From NCBI GenBank assembly GCA_965229565.1, contig OZ245888.1:1364001-1428000 (forward strand): a DNA stretch of 64,000 nt, in the 5' to 3' direction. Shown here piece by piece: positions 41,611 to 50,326 of the stretch; position 1 is the stretch's first letter; each line of letters begins with the position of its first letter. Below the pieces are notes generated by a model that saw only the letters and a program-made list of their open reading frames with translations, ran no database searches and had not been told where the DNA came from. Made by a program: the position numbers and the translations under genes. The DNA comes from JANQNX01 sp040217095 (GTDB lineage: Bacteria > Pseudomonadota > Gammaproteobacteria > Eutrophobiales > Eutrophobiaceae).

Positions 41611-42387
41611 TTACTCGTTAATACGCCTTAGCTTTTTTATTATTTCGCGCTGCATCTCGGCAACGAAATGTTCCAGTTCGCGTATATCGGCGTTGTTCAT
41701 TTTTACAAACTGTGCGCCTATGCGTTGCATGCCGGATTCCTTGATCTTTTGCACGCGGCATACATTTAATGATGCCATGATCTGCCGGTTCTCCGATATG
41801 CGGATCGTGCAGTTGGGAATGAAATCGCCTTCCCTGAATTTGACATGCGAAACCTCGTTGATTCTTAATGCCATGCCCCCGACTGATATATCACGTAATT
41901 CAGCAGATACGACAACATCGTCTTCGGTTTTCAGGCTGACAGGGATTGTATTGTTGATCCCTATTGATACGCGGAATGCATTACGGCGCTGGTGATATTC
42001 TATATTGGGGGGGAAGGGCACCTTGTAATAAGCAGCATCTTCATCGCCACCGATAGCGGCTATGCTGGTACTAAACCGTACCAGGGCACCGGCATGCTGG
42101 GTGTTAATCTTTATGGTGCCGCCAACTTCGAGCTTCTCGTGGCCTTCCAGCGGATTCAATTCGTCCAGTACCAGGTATTGCTCTTCCTTGTTAACTTCGA
42201 GCATGGTGCTGCCATACCCGGTTTCGATACCGCCGATGGTGACGGTTAACAGGCTGTGGCGAGACTGGATCTTATTTAGCAGGCCGAATATTTCATCACT
42301 TTTCCTTATGATTTCGGAGTTCTCATTCTGTTTGGGCCTGGCATCACCAATAACCTTGTCGGTAACCACTTTCTGCGTTGCTGACAC
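41611..42387 (-). CDS. ycgR: YcgR-like cyclic di-GMP-binding PilZ protein
   Basis: This 258-residue protein has an N-terminal YcgR domain (about 30-130) and a C-terminal PilZ domain (about 130-245). The cyclic di-GMP motifs are visible: RRNAFRV (RxxxR) at about 133-139 and DISVGGMAL (DxSxxG) about 30 residues later. YcgR proteins act as a flagellar brake when c-di-GMP is high. It starts 9 nt after flgN, at the end of the flgM-flgN transcript, which strongly supports a flagellar role. Confidence 0.92.
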   Translation of the reverse strand: MSATQKVVTDKVIGDARPKQNENSEIIRKSDEIFGLLNKIQSRHSLLTVTIGGIETGYGSTMLEVNKEEQYLVLDELNPLEGHEKLEVGGTIKINTQHAGALVRFSTSIAAIGGDEDAAYYKVPFPPNIEYHQRRNAFRVSIGINNTIPVSLKTEDDVVVSAELRDISVGGMALRINEVSHVKFREGDFIPNCTIRISENRQIMASLNVCRVQKIKESGMQRIGAQFVKMNNADIRELEHFVAEMQREIIKKLRRINE

Positions 42388-42396
42388 AGAGGCCTC

Positions 42397-42849
42397 CTAA
42401 ACGCGGGCGATAGTTTTCTGATGGTTCTTGCCCAGGTTTTTACCCTCGGCACTGTAAGTGTCATCCTGGCTGGTATGGCCGAGTACGATATCGAGAATCT
42501 TGTTATTGAACATCTGGCTAATCTCGATAATGCTGCCATTGATCTTGTTCTGGTGTTTACATTGGTCCAGTAATTTCTGGATGGATGAATTCATTTCCCG
42601 GATATGGGATTCAAACCCCTCGTCATACGGAGACTCGGGCTTTTCAGTTTCCAGGTATAACTGGCGTTGTTGATCCAGCATGCCGAGTTTATCCAGCATC
42701 GTGTTTTTACTGGTGACCAGGCCAGTCATCAACCCGGTATTCTTCGATTTTAATGCCTCGGTCTCTTCCAGTAACAAGTCACTCAGTTCCTGTAACAGGT
42801 TGGCTTCCTGTTTCAACAGGTTCACAAATCGTCCCTGGGTTTCATCCAT
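42397..42849 (-). CDS. flgN: flagellar export chaperone FlgN
   Basis: This 150-residue helical cytosolic protein is the FlgN-type chaperone that protects hook-associated proteins FlgK and FlgL before export. It has heptad-like leucines (LLKQEANLLQELSDLLLEETEALK) and little else recognisable. The assignment relies on size, helical pattern and position between flgM and ycgR. Confidence 0.85.
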   Translation of the reverse strand: MDETQGRFVNLLKQEANLLQELSDLLLEETEALKSKNTGLMTGLVTSKNTMLDKLGMLDQQRQLYLETEKPESPYDEGFESHIREMNSSIQKLLDQCKHQNKINGSIIEISQMFNNKILDIVLGHTSQDDTYSAEGKNLGKNHQKTIARV

Positions 42850-42851
42850 GA

Positions 42852-43175
42852 TTATTTCTCTCCGGTCTTTTGATCCAGCAGCGTTTCAAACGCCATCAGT
42901 TTTTCCGCAGTCCTTTCAGCATTGACTGAATAAGAGCCGTCCAGGATAGCGTTGCGAATAGATTCCACACGCTTGGTGTCGACGACGGGTTGCGATTCTA
43001 TACTGGCTTCCAGTGCGGCAAGTTTTTCACCCTGCTCGGTCAGCTTGACCGTATCGTCACCGCTGGACGACAACCTGGTGTCTTTCGCCGTATCCTGCTG
43101 TTTGAGTTGTTCGGACTGTGACTGCTGCTTCAGGCCATTAATAGCATTACCTGGTCCTTTTATTTCATTGACCAT
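42852..43175 (-). CDS. flgM: anti-sigma-28 factor FlgM
   Basis: This 107-residue protein binds and holds FliA (sigma-28) until the hook is finished, then is exported. The conserved C-terminal part is seen: VDTKRVESIRNAILDGSYSVNAERTAEKLM (in two blocks, about 67-95). The N-terminus is polar and probably unfolded (QQSQSEQLKQQDTAKD), as in known FlgM. A sigma-28-type promoter lies just upstream, giving the usual feedback loop. flgN starts 2 nt after its stop. Confidence 0.93.
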   Translation of the reverse strand: MVNEIKGPGNAINGLKQQSQSEQLKQQDTAKDTRLSSSGDDTVKLTEQGEKLAALEASIESQPVVDTKRVESIRNAILDGSYSVNAERTAEKLMAFETLLDQKTGEK

Positions 43176-43227
43176 GTTCTTACTCCACTTTTAAATTCTA
43201 TGTCTTGTTTCATTGTTTCGTACCCGG

Positions 43228-43254
43228 TTAACGGATAATTCCGGCAAAACTTTA
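43228..43254 (-). promoter_or_regulatory. sigma-28 promoter of flgM
   Basis: On the minus strand, TAAA (43254-43251), 15 nt, then TCCGTTAA (43235-43228), against the consensus TAAA-N15-GCCGATAA (6 of 8 in the -10 box). It lies about 50 nt before flgM and after flgA, so flgM can be expressed late. Confidence 0.6.
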
Positions 43255-43276
43255 GTCCTTTAGCATTAAAAAATGT

Positions 43277-44005
43277 CTATAAACTCACATTAATTAACTG
43301 GTTATCCAGGATCACACCTTCGATGATACGCTGGGTTTTCAGGTTTTTAACCCTGATCCTGTCACCGACCGCGCCCCGCGACAATGCCTTGCCCTCGGCC
43401 CTTACTTCTATAGCCGAATTTTTTGCAATCAATGTCACCAGTTGACCGCGTTTAATCGCCATTGGCGTCTTCAGCAGGTGCTGCGTCAGGATCGTCCCTG
43501 GCGCCAGGTTCTGCGTCAGCATCTTGCCTGTTATCTCGTTGATTTCTGTGTAATAGCCAGTGTTCAGGCGATTAATGTCGGTTTTTTCAAAGGTAATATC
43601 GGCCTCGGTTAGCGGCATATTCCTGGTTACTGGCCGTTTTAATACGGCCACGTTCTTGAATACCTTGACCGTCACCGGGACATAAATCGACCAGGGCTGG
43701 TCACTGTTACAGCGTATCCCAACCGTGCTCATCCCCTGTCGACCGCCATAACCGGGGCTGAATGCTTCCAGTTGCTGGCTACACTGTTTCAGTCGCAGAC
43801 GTCGGTCTATCTGGTCCACGCTGACCTCAACATTGGTATACGTTTCGCTCATCTGTGCATATACAAAGGCGCGGGCCGTATTGGCAATGTCCTCAACAGA
43901 CTGAAACTCCATGGCCAGTACCGGGCGTCCAGCAGCCAGGCATAACGTCAAAATCACGACGATGGCGAAGCTCCTGTCGTGAAAAATTGCATTTTTACGC
44001 ATCAA
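43277..44005 (-). CDS. flgA: flagellar P-ring assembly chaperone FlgA
   Basis: This 242-residue periplasmic protein helps FlgI form the P ring. A signal peptide ends near residue 31 (AAGRPVLA). The C-terminal SAF domain (about 108-240) has VLKRPVTRNMPLTEADI, LAPGTILTQHLLKTP and RGQLVTLIAKNSAIEVRAEG. It overlaps the upstream 69-residue frame by 4 nt and lies upstream of flgM on the same strand. Confidence 0.95.
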   Translation of the reverse strand: MMRKNAIFHDRSFAIVVILTLCLAAGRPVLAMEFQSVEDIANTARAFVYAQMSETYTNVEVSVDQIDRRLRLKQCSQQLEAFSPGYGGRQGMSTVGIRCNSDQPWSIYVPVTVKVFKNVAVLKRPVTRNMPLTEADITFEKTDINRLNTGYYTEINEITGKMLTQNLAPGTILTQHLLKTPMAIKRGQLVTLIAKNSAIEVRAEGKALSRGAVGDRIRVKNLKTQRIIEGVILDNQLINVSL

Positions 44006-44211
44006 CAGTCTTCCTCTGTACGCAGGTTTACCATGGCATGTCTTGCTGCCGCAGCGCGTTTTTCCAGCGCCTGTATCAGTACTTGTTCCTGTGTCTGGTC
44101 ATTGTGACGGGCTGAAAAATAGTTATTTTTTTCAATAACATGGTCGCGACCGTCAGAACTTGCCGCGGCCGGCAATGTGTTGCCTGTTTCAGCTGTGACT
44201 ATATTCATCAT
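44002..44211 (-). CDS. small uncharacterised protein upstream of flgA
   Basis: This 69-residue frame has a good ribosome-binding site (CAGGGCTT) before an ATG-ATG start, and its stop overlaps the flgA start (ATGA), the normal mark of translational coupling. A sigma-54-like site is 60 nt upstream. The protein is polar, with a short helix (QEQVLIQALEKRAAAARHAM). No family is recognised. It could be a real flagellar accessory or a leader that couples flgA translation. Confidence 0.5.
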   Translation of the reverse strand: MMNIVTAETGNTLPAAASSDGRDHVIEKNNYFSARHNDQTQEQVLIQALEKRAAAARHAMVNLRTEEDC

Positions 44212-44270
44212 AAGCCCTGTTTCCTGGCTGTCGTTGGTAGCCAGGCCTCTTCTTTATCTGCAGGGATCTA

Positions 44271-44286
44271 TGCAATACACATGCCT
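44271..44286 (-). promoter_or_regulatory. sigma-54 promoter for the flgA transcript
   Basis: On the minus strand, AGGCATGTGTATTGCA has GG and GC elements at exactly the spacing of TGGCACG-N4-TTGCA. It lies upstream of the small frame and flgA, as expected for a FleQ/RpoN-controlled class. Confidence 0.6.
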
Positions 44287-44354
44287 GATTTTAGTGTCTC
44301 AAGTGTTTTGCCCTCATGCCGATACAGCGCCTACAGCAGGAACAGGAGCAGGCA

Positions 44355-45311
44355 ATGACAAAATTGATGGATAACGTAAATTCCAGGACGCAACTCGTGG
44401 GACAAAACCGCCTGGAACTACTCATGTTTCAACTTGGTACCAGGCAACGCTTTGGTATTAACGTATTCAAGGTCAGGGAAGTGATTAAGTGTCCACCCCT
44501 GACACGCGCCCCGCAAAGTCACCCGGTTATTCGTGGTATCGCCAACATGCGCGGCAAAACAATTACTATCATGGATCTTGCGATGGCCGTTGGCCATCCA
44601 CCGATAGAGAATATTGATGAAGCCTTCATCATTATTTCTGAATACAACCGTCACGTGCAGGGCTTCCTGGTATCCGGTGTTGATCGCATCGTTAATATGA
44701 ACTGGGAAGAGATCAAGGCGCCACCCAGGGGGCTGGGTATTGTCAGCTTTCTTACCGCGGTAACAAAGGTTGATAATGAACTGGTAGAGATTATCGACGT
44801 TGAAAAAGTGATGGCCGATACGCTGGGCTATTCTGATGAAGTCGACAGTAGTATTACCGAGGGTGCCAGTGTCGAAGACGTGCATAAAAAGCACGTGCTG
44901 GTGGTGGATGATTCCAGCATGGCGCGTAAGCAAATCATCAAGGTGCTGGAGAAGATGGAAGTGTCGTACTCACAGGCCTGCAATGGTAAAGAAGCGTATG
45001 ACATGCTGCTTGAATGGGCTGCCGACGGCAGTCAGTCGGTGAAGGAAAAATGTTCGCTGGTACTGTCCGATGTTGAGATGCCGGAAATGGATGGCTATAC
45101 GCTGACCAAGAAGATCAAGGAACACGATGTGCTGGGTGGCCTGACCGTGTTATTGCATTCATCACTCAGTGGCGCATTCAACGAAAGCATGGTGAAGAAA
45201 GTAGGGGCCGATGATTTTCTGGCCAAGTACGATGCGAATGACCTGGCACGAAGAGTGCTGGAGCACCTGCATATCAAGGGCCCCGATCCTGCCTCGGACA
45301 AGGCCGCTTGA
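44355..45311 (+). CDS. cheV: chemotaxis protein CheV (CheW-receiver)
   Basis: This 318-residue protein joins a CheW-like coupling domain (about 15-165; LLMFQLGTRQRFGINVFKVREV, GIANMRGKTITIMDLAMAV) to a receiver domain (about 180-305; HVLVVDDSSMARKQI with the acidic pair, and the phosphorylated Asp in LVLSDVEMPEMDGYTL). It links receptors to CheA and may serve as a phosphate sink. The ATG at 44355 has an AGGAGC ribosome-binding site; the frame extends 13 codons further upstream. cheR follows, the usual order in Pseudomonas-type clusters. Confidence 0.95.
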   Translation: MTKLMDNVNSRTQLVGQNRLELLMFQLGTRQRFGINVFKVREVIKCPPLTRAPQSHPVIRGIANMRGKTITIMDLAMAVGHPPIENIDEAFIIISEYNRHVQGFLVSGVDRIVNMNWEEIKAPPRGLGIVSFLTAVTKVDNELVEIIDVEKVMADTLGYSDEVDSSITEGASVEDVHKKHVLVVDDSSMARKQIIKVLEKMEVSYSQACNGKEAYDMLLEWAADGSQSVKEKCSLVLSDVEMPEMDGYTLTKKIKEHDVLGGLTVLLHSSLSGAFNESMVKKVGADDFLAKYDANDLARRVLEHLHIKGPDPASDKAA

Positions 45312-45363
45312 ACAAACGACAATAACAGCAACCCGGATAATGGAACCATAGGCTACAACAATA

Positions 45364-46242
45364 ATGACAGCGATGACCTCATCCCTGGCAACTCCTGCAC
45401 CGTCGCACAGTGAAGCGCCGTCGCATAGTGACCAGGAATATTCAGCTTTCTGCGAATACCTGGAGAAATCGACCGGTATCACGCTGGGTGCCAACAAGGC
45501 CTACCTTGTCACCAACCGGCTGAGTTCTATCCTGAAGGCCTACGGCATCAGTTCATTGACCGATGCAATGAAACGCATGCAGGTTGGTAACGACAAACGT
45601 CTGAAGCTGGAAATTGTGGATGCCATGACTACCAATGAAACGTCCTGGTTTCGTGATCAGTATCCATTTGAATACCTGGCTGAATACCTGTTACCACAAC
45701 TGACCGGTAACCGGATGACGACCCCACGGATATGGTCGGCGGCTTGTTCTTATGGCCACGAGGCCTATTCAATCAGTATGGTCATCGAAGAATACCAGGC
45801 CAGAAATCCCGGTGCTTTTCCAGGTGGTGTGCAGATTGTTGCAACCGATATCTCGAACCGCGTTTTGAAAGGTGCAGCGGAAGGTGAGTTTGATCGCCTG
45901 TCGATGGCACGCGGGCTTTCAGAGGAAAGAAAACAAAAGTATTTCACCCATACCGGTGATGACACCTACAAGATCAATGAAAAAATTAAAGGCCGGGTGC
46001 GTTTTCAAAACCTTAACCTGCTGGAAAGCTATGCCATCCTTGGCAAGTTCGACATCATCTTTTGTCGCAATGTATTGATCTATTTTTCCAACGAAAATAA
46101 ATCCCTGATCATGAACAAGTTCGCACAGTCACTGAACAGCAGTGGCACCCTGGTCCTGGGAGCATCGGAAACCGTGACCAACTACAGCGAGGCCTTTGAA
46201 ATGGTCAAGTGCCCGCGGGGTATCGTTTACCGCCACGTCTAG
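45364..46242 (+). CDS. cheR: chemotaxis protein methyltransferase CheR
   Basis: This 292-residue enzyme methylates glutamates of chemoreceptors. The N-terminal helical domain is about 25-90. The SAM-binding part has IWSAACSYGHEAYSISMV (about 123-140), VATDISNRVL and the late FDIIFCRNVLIYF motif, then LVLGASET. These are normal CheR features. It follows cheV by 52 nt and is followed by a terminator and the flgB promoter. Confidence 0.95.
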   Translation: MTAMTSSLATPAPSHSEAPSHSDQEYSAFCEYLEKSTGITLGANKAYLVTNRLSSILKAYGISSLTDAMKRMQVGNDKRLKLEIVDAMTTNETSWFRDQYPFEYLAEYLLPQLTGNRMTTPRIWSAACSYGHEAYSISMVIEEYQARNPGAFPGGVQIVATDISNRVLKGAAEGEFDRLSMARGLSEERKQKYFTHTGDDTYKINEKIKGRVRFQNLNLLESYAILGKFDIIFCRNVLIYFSNENKSLIMNKFAQSLNSSGTLVLGASETVTNYSEAFEMVKCPRGIVYRHV

Positions 46243-46246
46243 ACCG

Positions 46247-46280
46247 TTGCTTGCCCCTTGCCGCCGGCAGGCAATTTATT
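46247..46280 (+). terminator. probable terminator after cheR
   Basis: TTGCTTGCC, 10-nt loop, GGCAGGCAA (one G-T pair), then TTTATT. It is 4 nt beyond the cheR stop. The T-run is short, so confidence is moderate. Confidence 0.5.
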
Positions 46281-46350
46281 ACCGCATTTCCGCCCGTTTT
46301 GCCGCCCTGAAAATCCAATAACTTATTGATTTCACATTGAAATAGTGACT

Positions 46351-46366
46351 TGGCACAGCAGATGCA
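46351..46366 (+). promoter_or_regulatory. sigma-54 promoter of the flgB operon
   Basis: TGGCACAGCAGATGCA matches TGGCAC-N5-TTGCA except for one base and has the correct 12-nt GG-GC distance. It lies 38 nt before flgB. Confidence 0.82.
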
Positions 46367-46403
46367 ATGTCACAACCAAAGTTAATTCAACCTGGAATCA
46401 TAA

Positions 46404-46796
46404 ATGGACAATCTTTTTGGCATACACGCAACCGCTCTGAAAATCAGGTCCAGCCGCGCACAGCTGCTGGCCTCAAATATTGCCAACGCCGATACGCCTA
46501 ACTACAAGGCACGCGACATCGACTTCAAACAGGTGCTCGGTGCCATGGCCGGTGATACGGCAAATAGCAAGATGGACCGTACCCATGCGGGTCACCTGGA
46601 TGCACACGGTACAACGGCAAACGGTGCCGACATTCTTTATCGCACTCCCAACCAGTCAAACCTGGATGGCAACACAGTTGACTTGCATGCTGAACGATCA
46701 GCATTTATGGAAAACACCATGATGTACCAGGCCAGCCTGCGTTTTCTCAACGGCAAGATCAGCGGCCTGCAAATGGCGATAAGAGGTGAAATCTAA
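46404..46796 (+). CDS. flgB: flagellar basal-body rod protein FlgB
   Basis: This 130-residue protein is the proximal rod subunit. The family N-terminus is clear: LKIRSSRAQLLASNIANADTPNYKARDIDFKQ. The C-terminus has the usual MYQASLRFLNGKISGLQMAI helix. It is the first gene of flgBCDEFGHIJKL and its stop overlaps the flgC start by one base. Confidence 0.97.
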   Translation: MDNLFGIHATALKIRSSRAQLLASNIANADTPNYKARDIDFKQVLGAMAGDTANSKMDRTHAGHLDAHGTTANGADILYRTPNQSNLDGNTVDLHAERSAFMENTMMYQASLRFLNGKISGLQMAIRGEI

Positions 46797-47209
46797 TGTC
46801 TTTGTTTAACGTATTTGATATCGCTGGTTCGGCCATGACGGCACAAAGCGTTCGTATGAACGTAACGGCCAGTAACATGGCTAACGCAGACAGCGTCAGC
46901 AGCAGCACCGGTTCAACCTATCGTGCGCGTCATCCCATATTTGAAACAGTGTTTTCCGATGTCATGGATGGCAGCGTCAGCAAGGGTGTGCGTGTAAGCG
47001 GCATCATCGAGAGCCAGGCAGAGTTGCGCAAGGAATACAGTCCTGCGCACCCACAGGCAGATGGTGATGGCTATGTTTACTACCCGAACGTGAACCCCAT
47101 CGAAGAAATGACCAACATGATCTCGGCCTCCCGTTCTTATCAGAACAATGTCGAGATAATTAATTCATCAAAACAAATGTTGTTACAGACCCTGAGGATG
47201 GGGCAGTAA
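46796..47209 (+). CDS. flgC: flagellar basal-body rod protein FlgC
   Basis: This 137-residue proximal rod subunit shows IAGSAMTAQSVRMNVTASNMANADS at its start and the YPNVNPIEEMTNMISASRSYQNNVEIIN C-terminal helix (given in two blocks, about 96-123). Length and motif order are normal. It shares one base with flgB. Confidence 0.97.
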   Translation: MSLFNVFDIAGSAMTAQSVRMNVTASNMANADSVSSSTGSTYRARHPIFETVFSDVMDGSVSKGVRVSGIIESQAELRKEYSPAHPQADGDGYVYYPNVNPIEEMTNMISASRSYQNNVEIINSSKQMLLQTLRMGQ

Positions 47210-47240
47210 ACAGCGGGCCTAATGTAAGAGGAACAGACTA

Positions 47241-47918
47241 ATGGCAGGTTCAAATTCAATATTACCCCCGGAGTTGCAGCATCTTGCCGTTCAACAGACG
47301 AGCAACAGGAAGGCAAGCAGCGACCTTGGCCAGGAAGATTTTCTTGAACTGATGTTAACGCAGATCCAGAACCAGGATCCGCTGAACCCGATGGAGAGCG
47401 GTGATTTCCTGAGCCAGATGGCACAGTTCGGTACCGTTAACGGTATTACCGAATTACAGAAATCATTCAGTTCACTGGCAACGACCATGCAATCCAGCCA
47501 GGCATTACAGGCCTCAACCATGGTCGGTAATTCGGTACTGGTTCAGGGTAACGGCACAACACTGGCTGCAGGTGGTGAAGCGAAAGGCGCAGTTGACCTG
47601 CCGCAATCAACCAGCAACCTGACTGTTAGCGTCATGGACTCTACCGGACAGACTGTCAGAACAATCGACCTGGGTAGCCAGACAGCCGGTCTGACCAAAT
47701 TTACCTGGGATGGTCGTGATAACAGCGGTCAGCCCGTAGCGCCTGGTGATTATTCATTCCAGGCAACATCAAATGTAAACAACCAGACCGTTGCTCAATC
47801 CGTTTATGTTTATGCCAAGGTGGATAGCGTAACGCTGAGTAAAACGGGTGGTGAACCATCACTAAATCTGAACGGAGTTGGCTCGGTTGGCATCAGCCAG
47901 GTCAGGGAAATTTTGTAA
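47241..47918 (+). CDS. flgD: flagellar hook assembly protein FlgD
   Basis: This 225-residue protein is the hook-capping scaffold. The N-terminal export/cap region contains DLGQEDFLELMLTQIQNQDP and NPMESGDFLSQMAQFGTVNG. The C-terminal half has the FlgD Ig-like/Tudor part (LTKFTWDGRDNSGQPVAPGDY). The middle variable part is short. No unusual changes were seen. Confidence 0.96.
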   Translation: MAGSNSILPPELQHLAVQQTSNRKASSDLGQEDFLELMLTQIQNQDPLNPMESGDFLSQMAQFGTVNGITELQKSFSSLATTMQSSQALQASTMVGNSVLVQGNGTTLAAGGEAKGAVDLPQSTSNLTVSVMDSTGQTVRTIDLGSQTAGLTKFTWDGRDNSGQPVAPGDYSFQATSNVNNQTVAQSVYVYAKVDSVTLSKTGGEPSLNLNGVGSVGISQVREIL

Positions 47919-47955
47919 GCACTGCTTACGACATAGATAAACAGGAGAAACAATC

Positions 47956-49527
47956 ATGGCATTTCGTGTAGCAATCAGTGGACTTAAGGCCGCATCAGGC
48001 GAGCTTGATGTGATTGGTAACAACATCGCCAACTCAAATACCTCGGGCTTCAAAAAATCCCGTGCCGAGTTTGCTGATGTGTTTGCAGTAAGCAGTGTAG
48101 GTGGCAGTGGCAACACTCCCGGCAGTGGTGTACGTGTGTCGGCTATTCGACAACAGTTTACCCAGGGCAACATCGCTTTTACCGATAACAATCTTGATAT
48201 GGCGATCAACGGTAACGGTTTTTTTATCCTGGATGACGGTGGTACTCAAATCTATTCCCGTTCCGGTGCCTTCGGCGTGGATCGCAACGGTTACCTGAGT
48301 AATGCCGATGGGCAGTTGCTTACTGCTTTTGGTGCAGATGCTTCCGGAAACATCACCGGTGCAGCTGGTTCCATACAGGTCAACACGGCCAACATTGCAC
48401 CGCAGGCCACCTCTGCCATGACTGTAGAATTGAACCTGGACGCGGCGGAAACCTATCCGGCAGTGGGCACGTTTGATCCCAGCAACCCGAATTCCTATAA
48501 CCACTCAACCTCGACGACCATCTATGACAGCCTGGGTAATGCCCACCTGGCAGCCATGTACTACGTTAAAGCAGGGGCCCCGGTCGCGACTGACGCAGGT
48601 GCCGGCGGCGCCTTCACCCAGGTAAACCTCGGTGCCGGTGAAACCTACTCATTATCAGTTGGCGGTGTGTCTGTTTTTTCTGAAACCGACGGTGGTGCCG
48701 GCACGGATACAGTAACCGCAGCAGAGATTGATGCCGCTATTTCTACCAACTCGGCAGCACTAACCGTGGCAGGTATTTCCTACACGGGTACAGCTGCTGC
48801 AGGTACATTGCAGTTTACCAAGGCGGACGGTACCAACTTTGATATCGTTGTGACTAATGACACCGCGGCTAACGGCTTTGCCAATGCTAACTACGCGACA
48901 GGTACCAACACGGTCAATAACGGAACGGCAGCTGCACCTAATACCTGGCAGGCCCATACTTATGTTGATGGCGTTGCCGATTCAGCCAACCCGCAGACAC
49001 TGACTTTTACTTCCGGTGGTGCGCTGCAAACCCCGGCAGGTGGAACATTGACCACGGGTGCGTTTGCCATCCCGGGCGCGAGCAACATTACCATGACCGT
49101 GGATTATTCCTCTTCTACCCAGTTTGGTAGCCCATTCTCGGTTTACGGTCTGAGCCAGGACGGTTTTACTACCGGCCGCCTGAGTGGGCTGGATATTGAT
49201 AACGAGGGCATCATCTTTGCCCGCTTTACCAACGGCCAGTCCAGTGTGCAGGGACAACTGGCAATCGCAGATTTTGCCAACCCGCAGGGACTGCAGCCAG
49301 TCGGTGATACGGCATGGGCGGAAACTTTTTCTTCCGGTTCGGTTACTATCGGCGCTCCCGGTACGGCAAGTCTTGGTTTGATTCAATCAGGATCGCTGGA
49401 GCAATCAAACGTCGATCTGTCAGAAGAACTGGTCAACATGATTATCGCGCAGCGTTCTTTCCAGGCGAATGCCGAGGTGATTAGCACCTCTGATGCCGTT
49501 ACCCAGTCCATAATTAACCTGAGATAA
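47956..49527 (+). CDS. flgE: flagellar hook protein FlgE with extra surface module
   Basis: This 523-residue hook subunit is longer than the usual roughly 400-460. The N-terminus is typical (FRVAISGLKAASGELDVIGN, NIANSNTSGFKKS), as is the FlgE DMAINGNGFFIL segment and the C-terminal LVNMIIAQRSFQANAEVIST helix. The extra length lies in the outward-facing part. Residues about 227-324 form a module (YSLSVGGVSVFSET, VTAAEIDAAI, LQFTKADGTNFDIVVT, ATGTNTVNNG) that is nearly repeated in FlgK. The shared module is discussed as a finding. Confidence 0.96.
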   Translation: MAFRVAISGLKAASGELDVIGNNIANSNTSGFKKSRAEFADVFAVSSVGGSGNTPGSGVRVSAIRQQFTQGNIAFTDNNLDMAINGNGFFILDDGGTQIYSRSGAFGVDRNGYLSNADGQLLTAFGADASGNITGAAGSIQVNTANIAPQATSAMTVELNLDAAETYPAVGTFDPSNPNSYNHSTSTTIYDSLGNAHLAAMYYVKAGAPVATDAGAGGAFTQVNLGAGETYSLSVGGVSVFSETDGGAGTDTVTAAEIDAAISTNSAALTVAGISYTGTAAAGTLQFTKADGTNFDIVVTNDTAANGFANANYATGTNTVNNGTAAAPNTWQAHTYVDGVADSANPQTLTFTSGGALQTPAGGTLTTGAFAIPGASNITMTVDYSSSTQFGSPFSVYGLSQDGFTTGRLSGLDIDNEGIIFARFTNGQSSVQGQLAIADFANPQGLQPVGDTAWAETFSSGSVTIGAPGTASLGLIQSGSLEQSNVDLSEELVNMIIAQRSFQANAEVISTSDAVTQSIINLR

Positions 49528-49542
49528 GTAAAGGACTAAATC

Positions 49543-50283
49543 ATGGATAAGATGATCTACCTGTCAATGACTTCCGCCAGCAATGCCATGCTGGGTCAGG
49601 CAGCGGTCGCGAGCAACCTGGCACATGTCAATGTGCCAGGTTTCAAGGCCGACTTTGAACAGTTTCGCAGTATGCCGGTATTCGGTGATGGACTTCCAAG
49701 TCGTGCCTATGCATTACAGGAACGTCCGGGCGTGGATCTCAGTGATGGCCTCATTCGCCAGACCGGCAACCCGCTGGACATTGCCATAAACGGCGACGGC
49801 TGGATTGCGGTACAAACTGAAGACGGTGGTGAAGCCTATACCCGTCGCGGTGACATGCAGATCAATAACCTGGGTTTGCTTGAAAATGGCGATGGTCAGT
49901 TAATCCTTGGTAACGGTGGCCCGATTGCCATTCCACCTAGCGAAAAGCTGGAGGTTGCAGTGGATGGCACCATAAGTTTTCGTCCTGCCGGCCAGGATGA
50001 AAAGACTATTGCTGTTATTGACCGCATCAAGCTGGTTAACCCGGACCTGAACGAATTATACAAGGGCCCGGATGGACTGTTCCGTATGAAGGACGGCAGC
50101 CAGGCCAATGTTGATGCGTCCATCAGGGTTGCCAACGAGTCACTGGAAATGAGTAACGTCAACATGGTGGGTGCCATGGTCGATATGATTGAACTGTCCC
50201 GACGTTTCGAAATGGACATCAAGGCCATGGAAGCTGCAAAACAGAATGATGAAGTTGGCACACAGATTTTAAAGATGGGTTAA
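49543..50283 (+). CDS. flgF: flagellar basal-body rod protein FlgF
   Basis: This 246-residue proximal rod protein shows YLSMTSASNAMLGQAAVASN at the start, NPLDIAINGDGWIAVQTEDG in the D1 domain and VDMIELSRRFEMDIKAMEAA at the end. The N-terminal motif reads LAHVNVPGFKADF, the FlgF version of the rod consensus. Length is normal. It sits between flgE and flgG. Confidence 0.96.
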   Translation: MDKMIYLSMTSASNAMLGQAAVASNLAHVNVPGFKADFEQFRSMPVFGDGLPSRAYALQERPGVDLSDGLIRQTGNPLDIAINGDGWIAVQTEDGGEAYTRRGDMQINNLGLLENGDGQLILGNGGPIAIPPSEKLEVAVDGTISFRPAGQDEKTIAVIDRIKLVNPDLNELYKGPDGLFRMKDGSQANVDASIRVANESLEMSNVNMVGAMVDMIELSRRFEMDIKAMEAAKQNDEVGTQILKMG

Positions 50284-50326
50284 CAAACCCACATTGATAA
50301 AAAATAGTTAAATTGGAGAAAAGACA

